This document shows, in pieces, positions 39,679 to 47,545 of a DNA stretch of 64,000 bases. The notes under the pieces were generated by a model. That model searched no databases. It was not told where the DNA came from and saw only the letters and a program-made list of their open reading frames with translations. The translations under genes and the position numbers were made by a program. The DNA comes from an uncultured Alphaproteobacteria bacterium (lineage in GTDB: Bacteria > Pseudomonadota > Alphaproteobacteria > RF32 > CAG-239): positions 62,001 to 126,000 of the forward strand of contig CABQIK010000002.1 of NCBI GenBank assembly GCA_902464275.1, given 5' to 3'. The number at the start of each line of letters is the position of its first letter. Positions within the stretch are counted from its first letter, which is position 1.

Positions 39679-41658
39679 ATGCAGGAATTTAAAATAGTCA
39701 GCCCGTTTGAGCCGTCCGGCGACCAACCGGAAGCGATTAAAGAACTATGCGAAGGCTTAAAGCGCGGCGACCGCTCGCAAGTGCTGCTCGGCGTTACCGG
39801 CTCGGGCAAAACCTTTACCATGGCTAAAATTATTGAGCAATCAAAGCGCCCTGCCCTGATTATGGCGCCCAACAAAATTTTGGCGGCGCAGTTATACTCT
39901 GAAATGAAAGAATTTTTTCCTAATAACCGCGTGGAATATTTTGTTTCATACTACGATTACTATCAGCCGGAAGCTTATATTCCCAAAACCGACACCTATA
40001 TTGAAAAAGACTCCGCGATTAATGAACAAATTGACCGTATGCGGCACGGCGCAACCCGCAATGTGTTAGAAGAAAACGATGTTATTATCGTGGCCTCGGT
40101 TTCATGTATTTACGGTTTGGGCAGCATGGAGTCATACTCATCAATGGCGTTCGGCTTAAAAGTCGGCGATGTGCTTGACCCGCAGGATATTTACCGCAAT
40201 TTGGCGGAACTGCAATATGAGCGCAATCAAATAAATTTTGTGCGCAGCACCTTCCGCGTCAACGGCGATACCTTAGATATTTTTCCGGCGCACTATGAAG
40301 ACCGCGCGTGGCGGATTTCATTTTTCGGCGATGAAATTGAAAGCATCAGCGAAATTGACTCGCTTACCGGCAAAAAGACTGCCGAACTGAGCGAAATTAC
40401 CGTTTATCCTGCCAATCACTATGTTACTCCGCGTCCGGCGCTTTCGCAGGCGATTACGCACATTCGTGAAGATTTGGGAATAAGACTGCAGGAGCTTAAA
40501 GCCGAAAACAAACTTTTGGAAGCGCAGCGTTTAGAGCAGCGCACCCGTTTTGATTTGGAAATGCTTGAAAGCACCGGTCACTGCAAAGGCATTGAAAACT
40601 ACTCGCGCTATTTAACCGGCCGCGCTCCGGGAGAACCGCCGCCGACTTTGTTTGAATATTTGCCGAAAAACGCGCTGTTGTTTGTTGACGAGAGCCATAT
40701 TTCCGTGCCGCAAATCGGAGCAATGTTCCGCGGCGACTTTAACCGTAAAAGCACGCTGGCCGATTACGGCTTCCGTTTACCATCATGTATTGACAACCGC
40801 CCGCTCAAGTTTGAAGAATGGGACCGCATGCGTCCGCAAAGTATTTTTGTTTCCGCCACCCCCGGCGATTGGGAGCTTGAGCAAAGCAAAGGCGTATTTG
40901 CCGAACAGGTAATTCGCCCGACCGGTTTAACCGACCCGATGTGTTTGGTGCGTCCGGTTGAAAACCAAATTGATGACTTAATGAACGAGTGTAAAAAGAC
41001 CGCCGCCAACGGCGAGCGGGTGTTGGTTACTACCTTAACCAAAAAAATGGCGGAAGATTTAACCGAATACCTCAAAGATAACGGCTTAAAAGTGCGTTAT
41101 CTGCACTCGGATATTGACACCTTAGAGCGTATTGAAATTATCCGCGACCTGCGCTTGGGCGTATTTGATGTTTTGGTTGGCATTAACTTGTTGCGCGAAG
41201 GTTTGGATATTCCGGAATGTTCGTTGGTGGCAATTTTGGACGCCGACAAAGAAGGGTTTTTGCGCTCCACCCGCTCTTTAATTCAGACTATCGGGCGCGC
41301 GGCGCGCAATGCGCACGGGCGCGTAATTTTATATGCCGACAAAATCACCGGCTCCATTAAAGCTGCGCTTGATGAAACCAACCGCCGCCGCGAAAAACAA
41401 ATCAAGTATAATATTGAACACGGCATTACCCCGCAAACCATTAAAAAGAGCATTTCTTCCACCTTAAAAGAAATGACTGAAACCGACTTTGTAAAAGATG
41501 ATGCGGCAAGTAAAGAAGATGTTAAAAATATTGAAAAGAAAATTAAAGAATACACCAAATTAATGAAAGAAGCCGCGCTCAATCTGGAATTTGAACAAGC
41601 GGTTATCTACCGTGACAAGCTCAAAGAGCTTGAAGCATTAGCCATTAAAAATTTATAG
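39679..41658 (+). CDS. uvrB: excinuclease ABC subunit B, UvrB (659 aa)
   Basis: Damage-verifying helicase-like subunit of nucleotide excision repair. Walker A GVTGSGKTFTMA is near residue 37, the beta-hairpin YYDYYQPEAYIPKTDTYIEK near 94, DESH near 337, and the C-terminal UVR motif (EKKIKEYTKLMKEAALNLEFEQAVIYRDKLKELE) binds UvrC. The ATG at 39679 fits family alignments (MQEFKIVSPFEPSGDQPEAI); AAAGGAG lies upstream. Length is typical. It is transcribed alone here; no lexA-like box was identified. Confidence 0.98.
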   Translation: MQEFKIVSPFEPSGDQPEAIKELCEGLKRGDRSQVLLGVTGSGKTFTMAKIIEQSKRPALIMAPNKILAAQLYSEMKEFFPNNRVEYFVSYYDYYQPEAYIPKTDTYIEKDSAINEQIDRMRHGATRNVLEENDVIIVASVSCIYGLGSMESYSSMAFGLKVGDVLDPQDIYRNLAELQYERNQINFVRSTFRVNGDTLDIFPAHYEDRAWRISFFGDEIESISEIDSLTGKKTAELSEITVYPANHYVTPRPALSQAITHIREDLGIRLQELKAENKLLEAQRLEQRTRFDLEMLESTGHCKGIENYSRYLTGRAPGEPPPTLFEYLPKNALLFVDESHISVPQIGAMFRGDFNRKSTLADYGFRLPSCIDNRPLKFEEWDRMRPQSIFVSATPGDWELEQSKGVFAEQVIRPTGLTDPMCLVRPVENQIDDLMNECKKTAANGERVLVTTLTKKMAEDLTEYLKDNGLKVRYLHSDIDTLERIEIIRDLRLGVFDVLVGINLLREGLDIPECSLVAILDADKEGFLRSTRSLIQTIGRAARNAHGRVILYADKITGSIKAALDETNRRREKQIKYNIEHGITPQTIKKSISSTLKEMTETDFVKDDAASKEDVKNIEKKIKEYTKLMKEAALNLEFEQAVIYRDKLKELEALAIKNL

Positions 41659-41721
41659 TTTAAAAAACAATCACTTAAATTCTTATTGTACAGCCTTGCC
41701 TAAGGTGTATTAATTTTAATC

Positions 41722-41750
41722 TTGACTTTTGAAAAATAATATATTAAATA
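41722..41750 (+). promoter_or_regulatory. sigma70-like promoter
   Basis: TTGACT at 41722-41727, 17-base spacer, TAAATA at 41745-41750; 36 bases upstream of the ATG at 41786, which has AGGAG in front. Confidence 0.65.
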
Positions 41751-41785
41751 TCATACTGTAATAACAATATTAACAGGAGTCTACT

Positions 41786-42847
41786 ATGAATAATATGAAT
41801 AATCTTGCTTTACAGCAAAGAAAACGCCTTACAACCACTGCTAAAAAGTGGCTCGGCAACAGCTACCGTCCTAATTCGCTATATCCTCAAAGAGATACGA
41901 AATTCTATTTGGGTGAAAAATATATTCCGTATGATTCATCTATAGAAACGGAAGATAGCTCTAATAACAAACTGTATAATGAAATCATGAGTAATCCAAA
42001 CCCGGATTACTCTTTAGATGACAATAAATCAAAAAATACCGAAAACCCATTTTCAAACAATCCGCTTAGTATTAATCCTAAGCCGACACAAAATATGTGG
42101 AACAAACTCAGCAATCCAAATTCTGAAAATGAATTTCAAAACAAATGTGTTGATTTCGGTACGCAAGAAACAATTAATACAAACCCTTATTTCAAAAACA
42201 ATAACACTAACGTAAATTCATTAAATGACTTATCTTCTTATGATAACCATTTAAGCGAACGGGAAAGAAGAGCCGCTATTGTAAATGACCAACCTCTTAG
42301 ATTAAAATTAGCCCCAAGCACAGAAACAGAAGTTATTTGGCCAGAAAAACACACGATTCCTTTTTTGGGTAAATTGTATGTAAATAAATATAACAATTTG
42401 ATAGAAGAGGCTGCTCAAAAATATGACATAGACCCCGATTTATTAAAAGCAACAATGTTTACTGAAATGAGTACAGGACATAAATTTGGTTTAAATAACC
42501 TTGCAGATATACTTCACCGCTCCGATTCACAAAGCCCAATGAACATAAATGGTAAATTATGGGGTAATATTGGCAACCAACATTATAACACGTATGAACC
42601 AGAGCAAAATATTGAAGCTGCCGCAAATTTACTTAAGCATCTGCAACAAGCAGTGCCAAATCCTAATGATTATGCGGCAATCGGCTCATTGTGGCATAAT
42701 TTAAGCACTGATAAATTAGATTATATCGGACTTAGAATACATGATGCTTATATGCGAAAATTGTGGGAAAAAAGTGCCACTTCAAAAACACTACCTAAGA
42801 ATATTTATAATTATATTTTTAATACTTTATTTGGTCATTATTATTAG
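41786..42847 (+). CDS. Asn-rich protein with lytic-transglycosylase-like C-terminus (353 aa)
   Basis: Residues 1-190 are asparagine- and serine-rich and probably disordered (NPNPDYSLDDNKSKNTENPF). Residues about 205-330 resemble a lysozyme-like SLT domain: YNNLIEEAAQKYDIDPDLLKATMFTEMS with a candidate catalytic Glu, followed by QSPMNINGKLWGNI and a helical AANLLKHLQQ..PNDYAAIGSLWHNL. Classical Sec signal is absent, so it is either cytoplasmic, secreted by another route, or exported unconventionally. The fold call is from pattern only. Its own promoter lies at 41722 and AGGAG precedes the ATG. Confidence 0.6.
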   Translation: MNNMNNLALQQRKRLTTTAKKWLGNSYRPNSLYPQRDTKFYLGEKYIPYDSSIETEDSSNNKLYNEIMSNPNPDYSLDDNKSKNTENPFSNNPLSINPKPTQNMWNKLSNPNSENEFQNKCVDFGTQETINTNPYFKNNNTNVNSLNDLSSYDNHLSERERRAAIVNDQPLRLKLAPSTETEVIWPEKHTIPFLGKLYVNKYNNLIEEAAQKYDIDPDLLKATMFTEMSTGHKFGLNNLADILHRSDSQSPMNINGKLWGNIGNQHYNTYEPEQNIEAAANLLKHLQQAVPNPNDYAAIGSLWHNLSTDKLDYIGLRIHDAYMRKLWEKSATSKTLPKNIYNYIFNTLFGHYY

Positions 42848-43028
42848 TAATTTAGTATAATCTCGGATTAATTTTTATTAGATATTGTTGAAATATATAA
42901 TAAAAACTCATAAAATCCATAAAAATATATTTAGTATTCATAAAACTTCTTAAGGTCTAAATTAAATATTGATTTAGACCTTAAGTTGTGATATGGATAA
43001 TTAACAACAATTTATAAAGGACTTTAAG
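42848..43028 (+). other. AT-rich spacer before the membrane paralogues
   Basis: No ORF. It contains a TTAAGGTCTAAATT / GATTTAGACCTTAA inverted repeat around 42950-42985, which could be a terminator or operator. Confidence 0.5.
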
Positions 43029-43721
43029 ATGACAGAAAAAAATACAGCAGAGATTAAAAAAACTGATATTAAAGCCAGCTGCTTAAAAACACTCAAGAAA
43101 TTTACAGCCTTCTTAAAAGCGGATATTAAAGGCAGCGATTTCAAAACGCTCAAAGGTCTTATAACCGCTTTACGTTATTTGTTGTATATCGTGCTTTATG
43201 CTAAATTTTTGTATATGATGAATATTTTAACTCATGACACATTGGATACAGATTTTTATGAGGCGTGTGTTCCTGTCGGCTTTTTTAACATTTATTCGGC
43301 GGAACCTGTTACCTATTTTACCATTTTCAGCTTTTTAGAAAGCTACGCGCATGTAAATCTTGCCGGAGATATGCATTTATGCCTGCCAAGCGCGTATTAT
43401 TTTGTGGTTTTGGCATGGTATTTTCTTTTGTTTTATACCGCATTTAAAATCTTGTCATTTTGCGTATTGTGGAAAAAATTACCTTGGAAGTATGTAATTT
43501 TAGAAATTTGCGGATTGATAATTTGTCTTTCATATCATGACTTTATGGTTTTAATTCAATATGGAAGATACGGCTTAATTCCGTTTTACCTGCTCGGGAC
43601 TATAATTTGCACATTTTATATGTGGGTATTTTTACTGATAGGTTGGGCGATATTAAAATTCATCGGTTATATATATCATTTGCTTGTAGCACCGCTGATC
43701 AGCCGGCTTAGAAGTAAATAG
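43029..43721 (+). CDS. multi-pass membrane protein, paralogue 1 (230 aa)
   Basis: A cytoplasmic basic N-terminal region of about 45 residues (KADIKGSDFKTLKGL-type repeats) is followed by four hydrophobic segments near residues 48-65, 118-138, 155-172 and 185-215. Family unknown. The motif ILEICGLIICLSYHDFMVLIQYGRYGLIPFYLL is nearly the same in the next gene. AAGGA lies 7 bases before the ATG. The two genes arose by tandem duplication, leader included. Confidence 0.7.
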   Translation: MTEKNTAEIKKTDIKASCLKTLKKFTAFLKADIKGSDFKTLKGLITALRYLLYIVLYAKFLYMMNILTHDTLDTDFYEACVPVGFFNIYSAEPVTYFTIFSFLESYAHVNLAGDMHLCLPSAYYFVVLAWYFLLFYTAFKILSFCVLWKKLPWKYVILEICGLIICLSYHDFMVLIQYGRYGLIPFYLLGTIICTFYMWVFLLIGWAILKFIGYIYHLLVAPLISRLRSK

Positions 43722-43759
43722 TATTATCATACTTAGCACAGTTTATAAATGGTTTTAAA

Positions 43760-44326
43760 ATGACAGAAGAAAACAAAGATAATAACAGATTAAAAACGCG
43801 CCAAGAGTTTATAACCGTTTTACATTATTTATTGTATATCGTGCTTTACGGCGCTTTTGTGTATATAATATTAAGTTTAAATCATGACGATTTTATAGAT
43901 TGGCATGCGACGTGTACTTCTGTCGGCAGTTTTAACATTAATTCAGCAGACCCAATCACCGACTTTACCATTTTCAGTTTTTTAGATAACACTGCAAACT
44001 TAAATTTCGCAGGAGAGATACATTTATGCTTACCGAAAATGTTCGGATTTATGCTTTTAGTTTGGTATTTTTTTGTATTGTATATGATATTTAAAACCTT
44101 ATCATTTTCTATGTTGCCACCCCAAAAGCGGCGAATGTTTGACATTTTAGAAATTTGCGGATTGATAATTTGTCTTTCGTATCATGATTTTATGGTTTTA
44201 ATTCAATACGGAAGATACGGTTTAATTCCGTTTTATCTGCTCGGGACTATAATTTGCACTTTTTATATGTGGGTAATAATGCTGTTAAGGTGGATAATAT
44301 TTAAATTGTTTGCCAAACACTATTGA
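43760..44326 (+). CDS. multi-pass membrane protein, paralogue 2 (188 aa)
   Basis: Paralogue of the previous gene but with a shorter cytoplasmic N-terminus (about 15 residues). It retains four hydrophobic segments and the motif YHDFMVLIQYGRYGLIPF. Nucleotide identity is very high across about 43490-43620 versus 44145-44270 but low elsewhere. This looks like gene conversion or a strongly constrained part. The leader before the ATG (TTTATAAATGGTTTTAAA) is also a copy of that of paralogue 1. Function unknown. Confidence 0.7.
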   Translation: MTEENKDNNRLKTRQEFITVLHYLLYIVLYGAFVYIILSLNHDDFIDWHATCTSVGSFNINSADPITDFTIFSFLDNTANLNFAGEIHLCLPKMFGFMLLVWYFFVLYMIFKTLSFSMLPPQKRRMFDILEICGLIICLSYHDFMVLIQYGRYGLIPFYLLGTIICTFYMWVIMLLRWIIFKLFAKHY

Positions 44327-44346
44327 TTATCAGATTTAACGCTAAC

Positions 44347-44387
44347 AAAAACTCCGCCGACCAAAGCCGACGGAGTTTTTTATTTTT
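44347..44387 (-). terminator. terminator of the rpsF-rpsR-rplI operon
   Basis: AAAACTCCGCCGAC / GCCGACGGAGTTTT-type stem with A- and T-rich flanks, 16 bases beyond the rplI stop. It may also serve the membrane paralogue on the plus strand. Confidence 0.8.
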
Positions 44388-44402
44388 GCCATAAATCAGG
44401 CA

Positions 44403-44888
44403 TTATTCCTGACTGAAAGCTTTTTCCTGCTTAGCAGCTTCATCAGCGGTTCTGGCAACGTTTACCAAAATGGTCTGTGAAACTTCAGGGTGCAGGTTAA
44501 GTTTTACTTGATAAATACCTAAATCTTTAATCGGTTTTTCAAGGAAAACATAACGGCGTTCAACGTCAAAGCCGGCTTCGTTAATTGCAGCGGCAATGTC
44601 ACGAATGGTAACAGAACCGTACAACTGACCGGTTTCAGCGGCTTGACGAATAAGAACAGCCTTAAAGCCTTTAAGAGCTTCGGCTTTTTCTGAAGCTTTT
44701 TCAAACAATGCTTTGTTGTGAGCTTCAAGCTCGGCTTTTTGCTTTTCAAAGAAAGCAACGTTAGCTTCGGTAGCACGCAAAGCTTTGTTTTGCGGCAACA
44801 GGTAGTTACGAGCGTAACCGTTTTTAACGTTTACTTTGTCGCCCATTTTACCTAATTTTTCAACGTGTTCAAGAAGAATGACTTCCAT
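44403..44888 (-). CDS. rplI: 50S ribosomal protein L9 (161 aa)
   Basis: L9 begins MEVILLEHVEKLGKMGDKVNVKNGYARNYLLPQ, the conserved N-terminal domain that binds 23S rRNA. A long connecting helix and the C-terminal domain follow (ETGQLYGSVTIRDIAAAI). It is third in the S6-S18-L9 operon, 15 bases after rpsR. Length is normal, with a short acidic extension at the end. Confidence 0.98.
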   Translation of the reverse strand: MEVILLEHVEKLGKMGDKVNVKNGYARNYLLPQNKALRATEANVAFFEKQKAELEAHNKALFEKASEKAEALKGFKAVLIRQAAETGQLYGSVTIRDIAAAINEAGFDVERRYVFLEKPIKDLGIYQVKLNLHPEVSQTILVNVARTADEAAKQEKAFSQE

Positions 44889-44903
44889 ATTTTCACCCTC
44901 CCC

Positions 44904-45128
44904 TTACATAGCCACATACGGCAACAAGCCGATGTAACGCGCGCGTTTAATAGCACGAGCCAATTCTCTCTGCTTTTTGGCAGAAACTGAAGTAATGCGG
45001 CTCGGAATGATTTTGCCTTTTTCCGAAATAAAACGGGAAAGAAGCTTAACGTCTTTATAGTCAATTCTCAAAGCGTTTTCACCGGAGAAAGGACAAGATT
45101 TTCTTTTAAAAAATGATTGTTTTGCCAT
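44904..45128 (-). CDS. rpsR: 30S ribosomal protein S18 (74 aa)
   Basis: S18 signature: KRKSCPF, IDYKDVKLLSRFISEKGKIIPSRITSVSAKKQRELARAIKRARYIGLLPY. It forms a heterodimer with S6 in the platform of the small subunit. It follows rpsF by 11 bases in the classical operon order. Confidence 0.98.
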   Translation of the reverse strand: MAKQSFFKRKSCPFSGENALRIDYKDVKLLSRFISEKGKIIPSRITSVSAKKQRELARAIKRARYIGLLPYVAM

Positions 45129-45139
45129 TTTGTTTCTCC

Positions 45140-45487
45140 TTAAGCTTCAACTTCGGCTTCAACAGCGGCAACATCTTCATCTGAAGACATTTCGTTGTTA
45201 AATTCATCAACTTTAATGGTCATATAACGAATAACGTCTTCGTTTAATCTCATCAAGCGTTCATACTCAAAGATTGCTTTGGCAGGAGCAACAATGTTTA
45301 ACAAAACATAATGTCCCTTGCGGTTTTTTTTGATACGATAAGCAAGGTTTTTCAAACCCCAGTTATCAACTTTTACAACTTCGCCGCCTTCTTTTTTAAG
45401 AGCTTCGCTCAAATCTGAAACGAGGCTGTTTACTTGAGAAGCGCCGAGGTCCTGACGTGCAATAAGCACGCTCTCGTAATTTGCCAT
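45140..45487 (-). CDS. rpsF: 30S ribosomal protein S6 (115 aa)
   Basis: S6: MANYESVLIARQDLGASQ, VVKVDNWGLKNLAYRIKKNRKGHYVLLN, and an acidic tail that ends SSDEDVAAVEAEVEA. First gene of the operon. The acidic extension recalls the polyglutamylation-type tails of some S6 proteins. A promoter is found at 45583-45610 on the minus strand and the leader contains a hairpin. Confidence 0.98.
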   Translation of the reverse strand: MANYESVLIARQDLGASQVNSLVSDLSEALKKEGGEVVKVDNWGLKNLAYRIKKNRKGHYVLLNIVAPAKAIFEYERLMRLNEDVIRYMTIKVDEFNNEMSSDEDVAAVEAEVEA

Positions 45488-45546
45488 ATAAAATTCTCCT
45501 TATGGATTCTCAACAAATAGACGCTTGCGCGTCCGGTTAAATGTAT

Positions 45547-45610
45547 AGCCGCAAAAAACTTTCTGCGGCAAGGACAAGCGTTAATATAGCGCAAAACTTT
45601 ATTTTTGCAA
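45547..45610 (-). promoter_or_regulatory. rpsF operon promoter and leader hairpin
   Basis: On the minus strand TTGCAA (45605-45610) and TATATT (45583-45588) are 16 bases apart. Downstream, GCCGCA / TGCGGC (45549-45570) forms a leader stem. S6-S18 are known to bind leader stems of their own mRNA in several bacteria; whether this hairpin is that type of site is not shown. Confidence 0.55.
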
Positions 45611-45677
45611 GCATTTTTTTATAAAGACTATTTTAACAAATTAAGTTTATGCTTGAGGTATATGTTATAAGGATTTT

Positions 45678-46004
45678 ATGCGCATGAAAAACTTTAAAAT
45701 ATTAGGCTTTGCCGCTGTGTTGGCTTTGCTTGCGGGCTGTGCTCATCAAGAAGAAGTGCCGGTTAAAAACGTGCCTTTGTTTCAAGATGAGGCTATTGCT
45801 TTGCAAAACTTAAAATCACGCGTGGTGGTTTATTGCTTTACTTCCGCCGATTATCAGGCTGACGACTGTGCCAGACGCTTTGAATCACAAGGCTTTGTAC
45901 GCCTTAAAGATATTCCGAAACTGCCGGCGGAGTTTGACTTTTTAAAAGGCGATACATACCCTACCCGTCGTTGGCGCAAAGATGAATTGGTTCCAAGGTG
46001 GTAA
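45678..46004 (+). CDS. small lipoprotein (108 aa)
   Basis: The signal peptide is MRMKNFKILGFAAVLALLAGC, with lipobox LLAGC and the lipidated Cys at residue 21. The mature part is about 88 residues with a single Cys pair (VYCFTSADYQADDC). No family is recognised. It ends with the next gene starting 6 bases later, so it may be co-transcribed with comM. It should be anchored in the inner or outer membrane after processing by Lgt, whose gene is at 58959. Confidence 0.8.
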   Translation: MRMKNFKILGFAAVLALLAGCAHQEEVPVKNVPLFQDEAIALQNLKSRVVVYCFTSADYQADDCARRFESQGFVRLKDIPKLPAEFDFLKGDTYPTRRWRKDELVPRW

Positions 46005-46010
46005 CTGCCG

Positions 46011-47528
46011 ATGCAAGCCAAAATTAAAACCATAGCTTTTAGCGGATTAGATGTTCCCGACGTTGATGTGCAAATTCAGCTCAGCGCGGGGATTCCTGCT
46101 TTTACAATCGTGGGGCTGCCCGATAAGGCGGTCGCCGAAAGTAAAGAGCGGGTGCGCGCCGCGTTTCAGGCTATCGGCATCAGTTTTCCGGCCAAACGCA
46201 TTACCATTAATTTAGCGCCCGCCAATTTGCTTAAAGAAGGCTCGCACTTTGACCTGCCGATTGCCGTCGGCATTTTAACCTGTATGGAAATTTTGCCGCA
46301 GGAAGAACTCTCCGAATATATTGTGTTGGGCGAACTCGGGCTTGACAACTCGGTTATGCCGGTAAACGGCGTGCTGCCGGTGGCAATTAAAGCCAACCGC
46401 GAAAATAAAGGTATTATTTGCCCGGAGCAACAAGGAAGCGAAGCGGTTTGGGGCGGACTTAAAAATATTGTGGCAACACCGAGTTTGCTTGCGTTAATTA
46501 ATCATTTTAAGGGGATTCAGACTCTGCCGCAACCGGTTGCCAAACGGCGCAAAGAGCAAATAAGCGGGCTTGATTTGGCTGATATTAAAGGACAAGAGAG
46601 CGCTAAACGCGCGCTTGAAATTGCCGCCGCCGGCTCGCACAACATGTTAATGGTCGGACCTCCGGGAGCCGGAAAATCAATGCTGGCTTCGCGGCTTACT
46701 TCCATTTTGCCGCCTTTGAGCGCGGAAGAAGCGCTTGAAACCTGCATTATTCATTCAGTAGCCGGCGAATTAAAAGACGGCGAGCTTGACTTTACTCGTC
46801 CGTACCGCGACCCGCACCATAATGCCTCAACTTCGGCTTTGGTCGGCGGCGGGCGCAAAGCTATGCCCGGTGAAATTTCACTAGCGCATAACGGAGTTTT
46901 GTTTTTAGACGAGCTACCCGAGTTTAACCGCAGCACCTTAGAAGCGTTGCGTCAACCGCTTGAAAACGGTTGCGTTACAGTTTCAAGAGCCGAATATCAT
47001 CATACTTATCCGGCGCGTTTTCAGCTGATTGCCGCCATGAATCCGTGCCGTTGCGGATATTTGGGTTTTGCAGGGCAAGAATGCCCGAAAGCACCGCAAT
47101 GCGCCGCAGAATATCAGGCCAAAATTTCCGGCCCGTTATTAGACCGTATAGACATTCATGTTTTTGTGCCGCCGGTCAGCCCGTGGGAAATTTTTGAGCA
47201 AGTCAAAGGCGAATCGTCAGAAACCGTACGCAAACGCGTAATTACGGCTCGCGAAATTCAAAAAGAACGTTTTATAAAATTCGGACGCCCCGAATTGTTG
47301 ACCAACTCGCAATTAAAAGGCGACCTTTTAGAAGACGCAGTGCAACTTGACAACGAGGCGCAAAAGCTTTTAATCCGCTTTGCAGAGCAATTTAAGCTCT
47401 CGGCTCGCGGGTATCATCGCACATTACGATTAGCAAGAACGATTGCAGACTTGCAAAATGAAACAAAAGTGCTTAAAATGCATATCGCCGAGGCATTAAA
47501 TTATCGGCGCATTATGCCGGCAAAATAA
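46011..47528 (+). CDS. comM: YifB/ComM-family Mg-chelatase-like AAA ATPase (505 aa)
   Basis: The N-terminal ChlI/YifB domain begins MQAKIKTIAFSGLDVPDVDVQIQLSAGIPAFTIVGLPD. The AAA+ core has Walker A MVGPPGAGKSM near residue 214 and Walker B GVLFLDELPEF near 296, with the family motif REPLEDG-like LRQPLENGCVTVSRA. The C-terminus has the MgChl C-terminal helix (SARGYHRTLRLARTIADL). ComM is a helicase that helps branch migration in natural transformation. Neighbours give no competence context here. Confidence 0.95.
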   Translation: MQAKIKTIAFSGLDVPDVDVQIQLSAGIPAFTIVGLPDKAVAESKERVRAAFQAIGISFPAKRITINLAPANLLKEGSHFDLPIAVGILTCMEILPQEELSEYIVLGELGLDNSVMPVNGVLPVAIKANRENKGIICPEQQGSEAVWGGLKNIVATPSLLALINHFKGIQTLPQPVAKRRKEQISGLDLADIKGQESAKRALEIAAAGSHNMLMVGPPGAGKSMLASRLTSILPPLSAEEALETCIIHSVAGELKDGELDFTRPYRDPHHNASTSALVGGGRKAMPGEISLAHNGVLFLDELPEFNRSTLEALRQPLENGCVTVSRAEYHHTYPARFQLIAAMNPCRCGYLGFAGQECPKAPQCAAEYQAKISGPLLDRIDIHVFVPPVSPWEIFEQVKGESSETVRKRVITAREIQKERFIKFGRPELLTNSQLKGDLLEDAVQLDNEAQKLLIRFAEQFKLSARGYHRTLRLARTIADLQNETKVLKMHIAEALNYRRIMPAK

Positions 47529-47545
47529 ATTACAGGAGATTAAAA

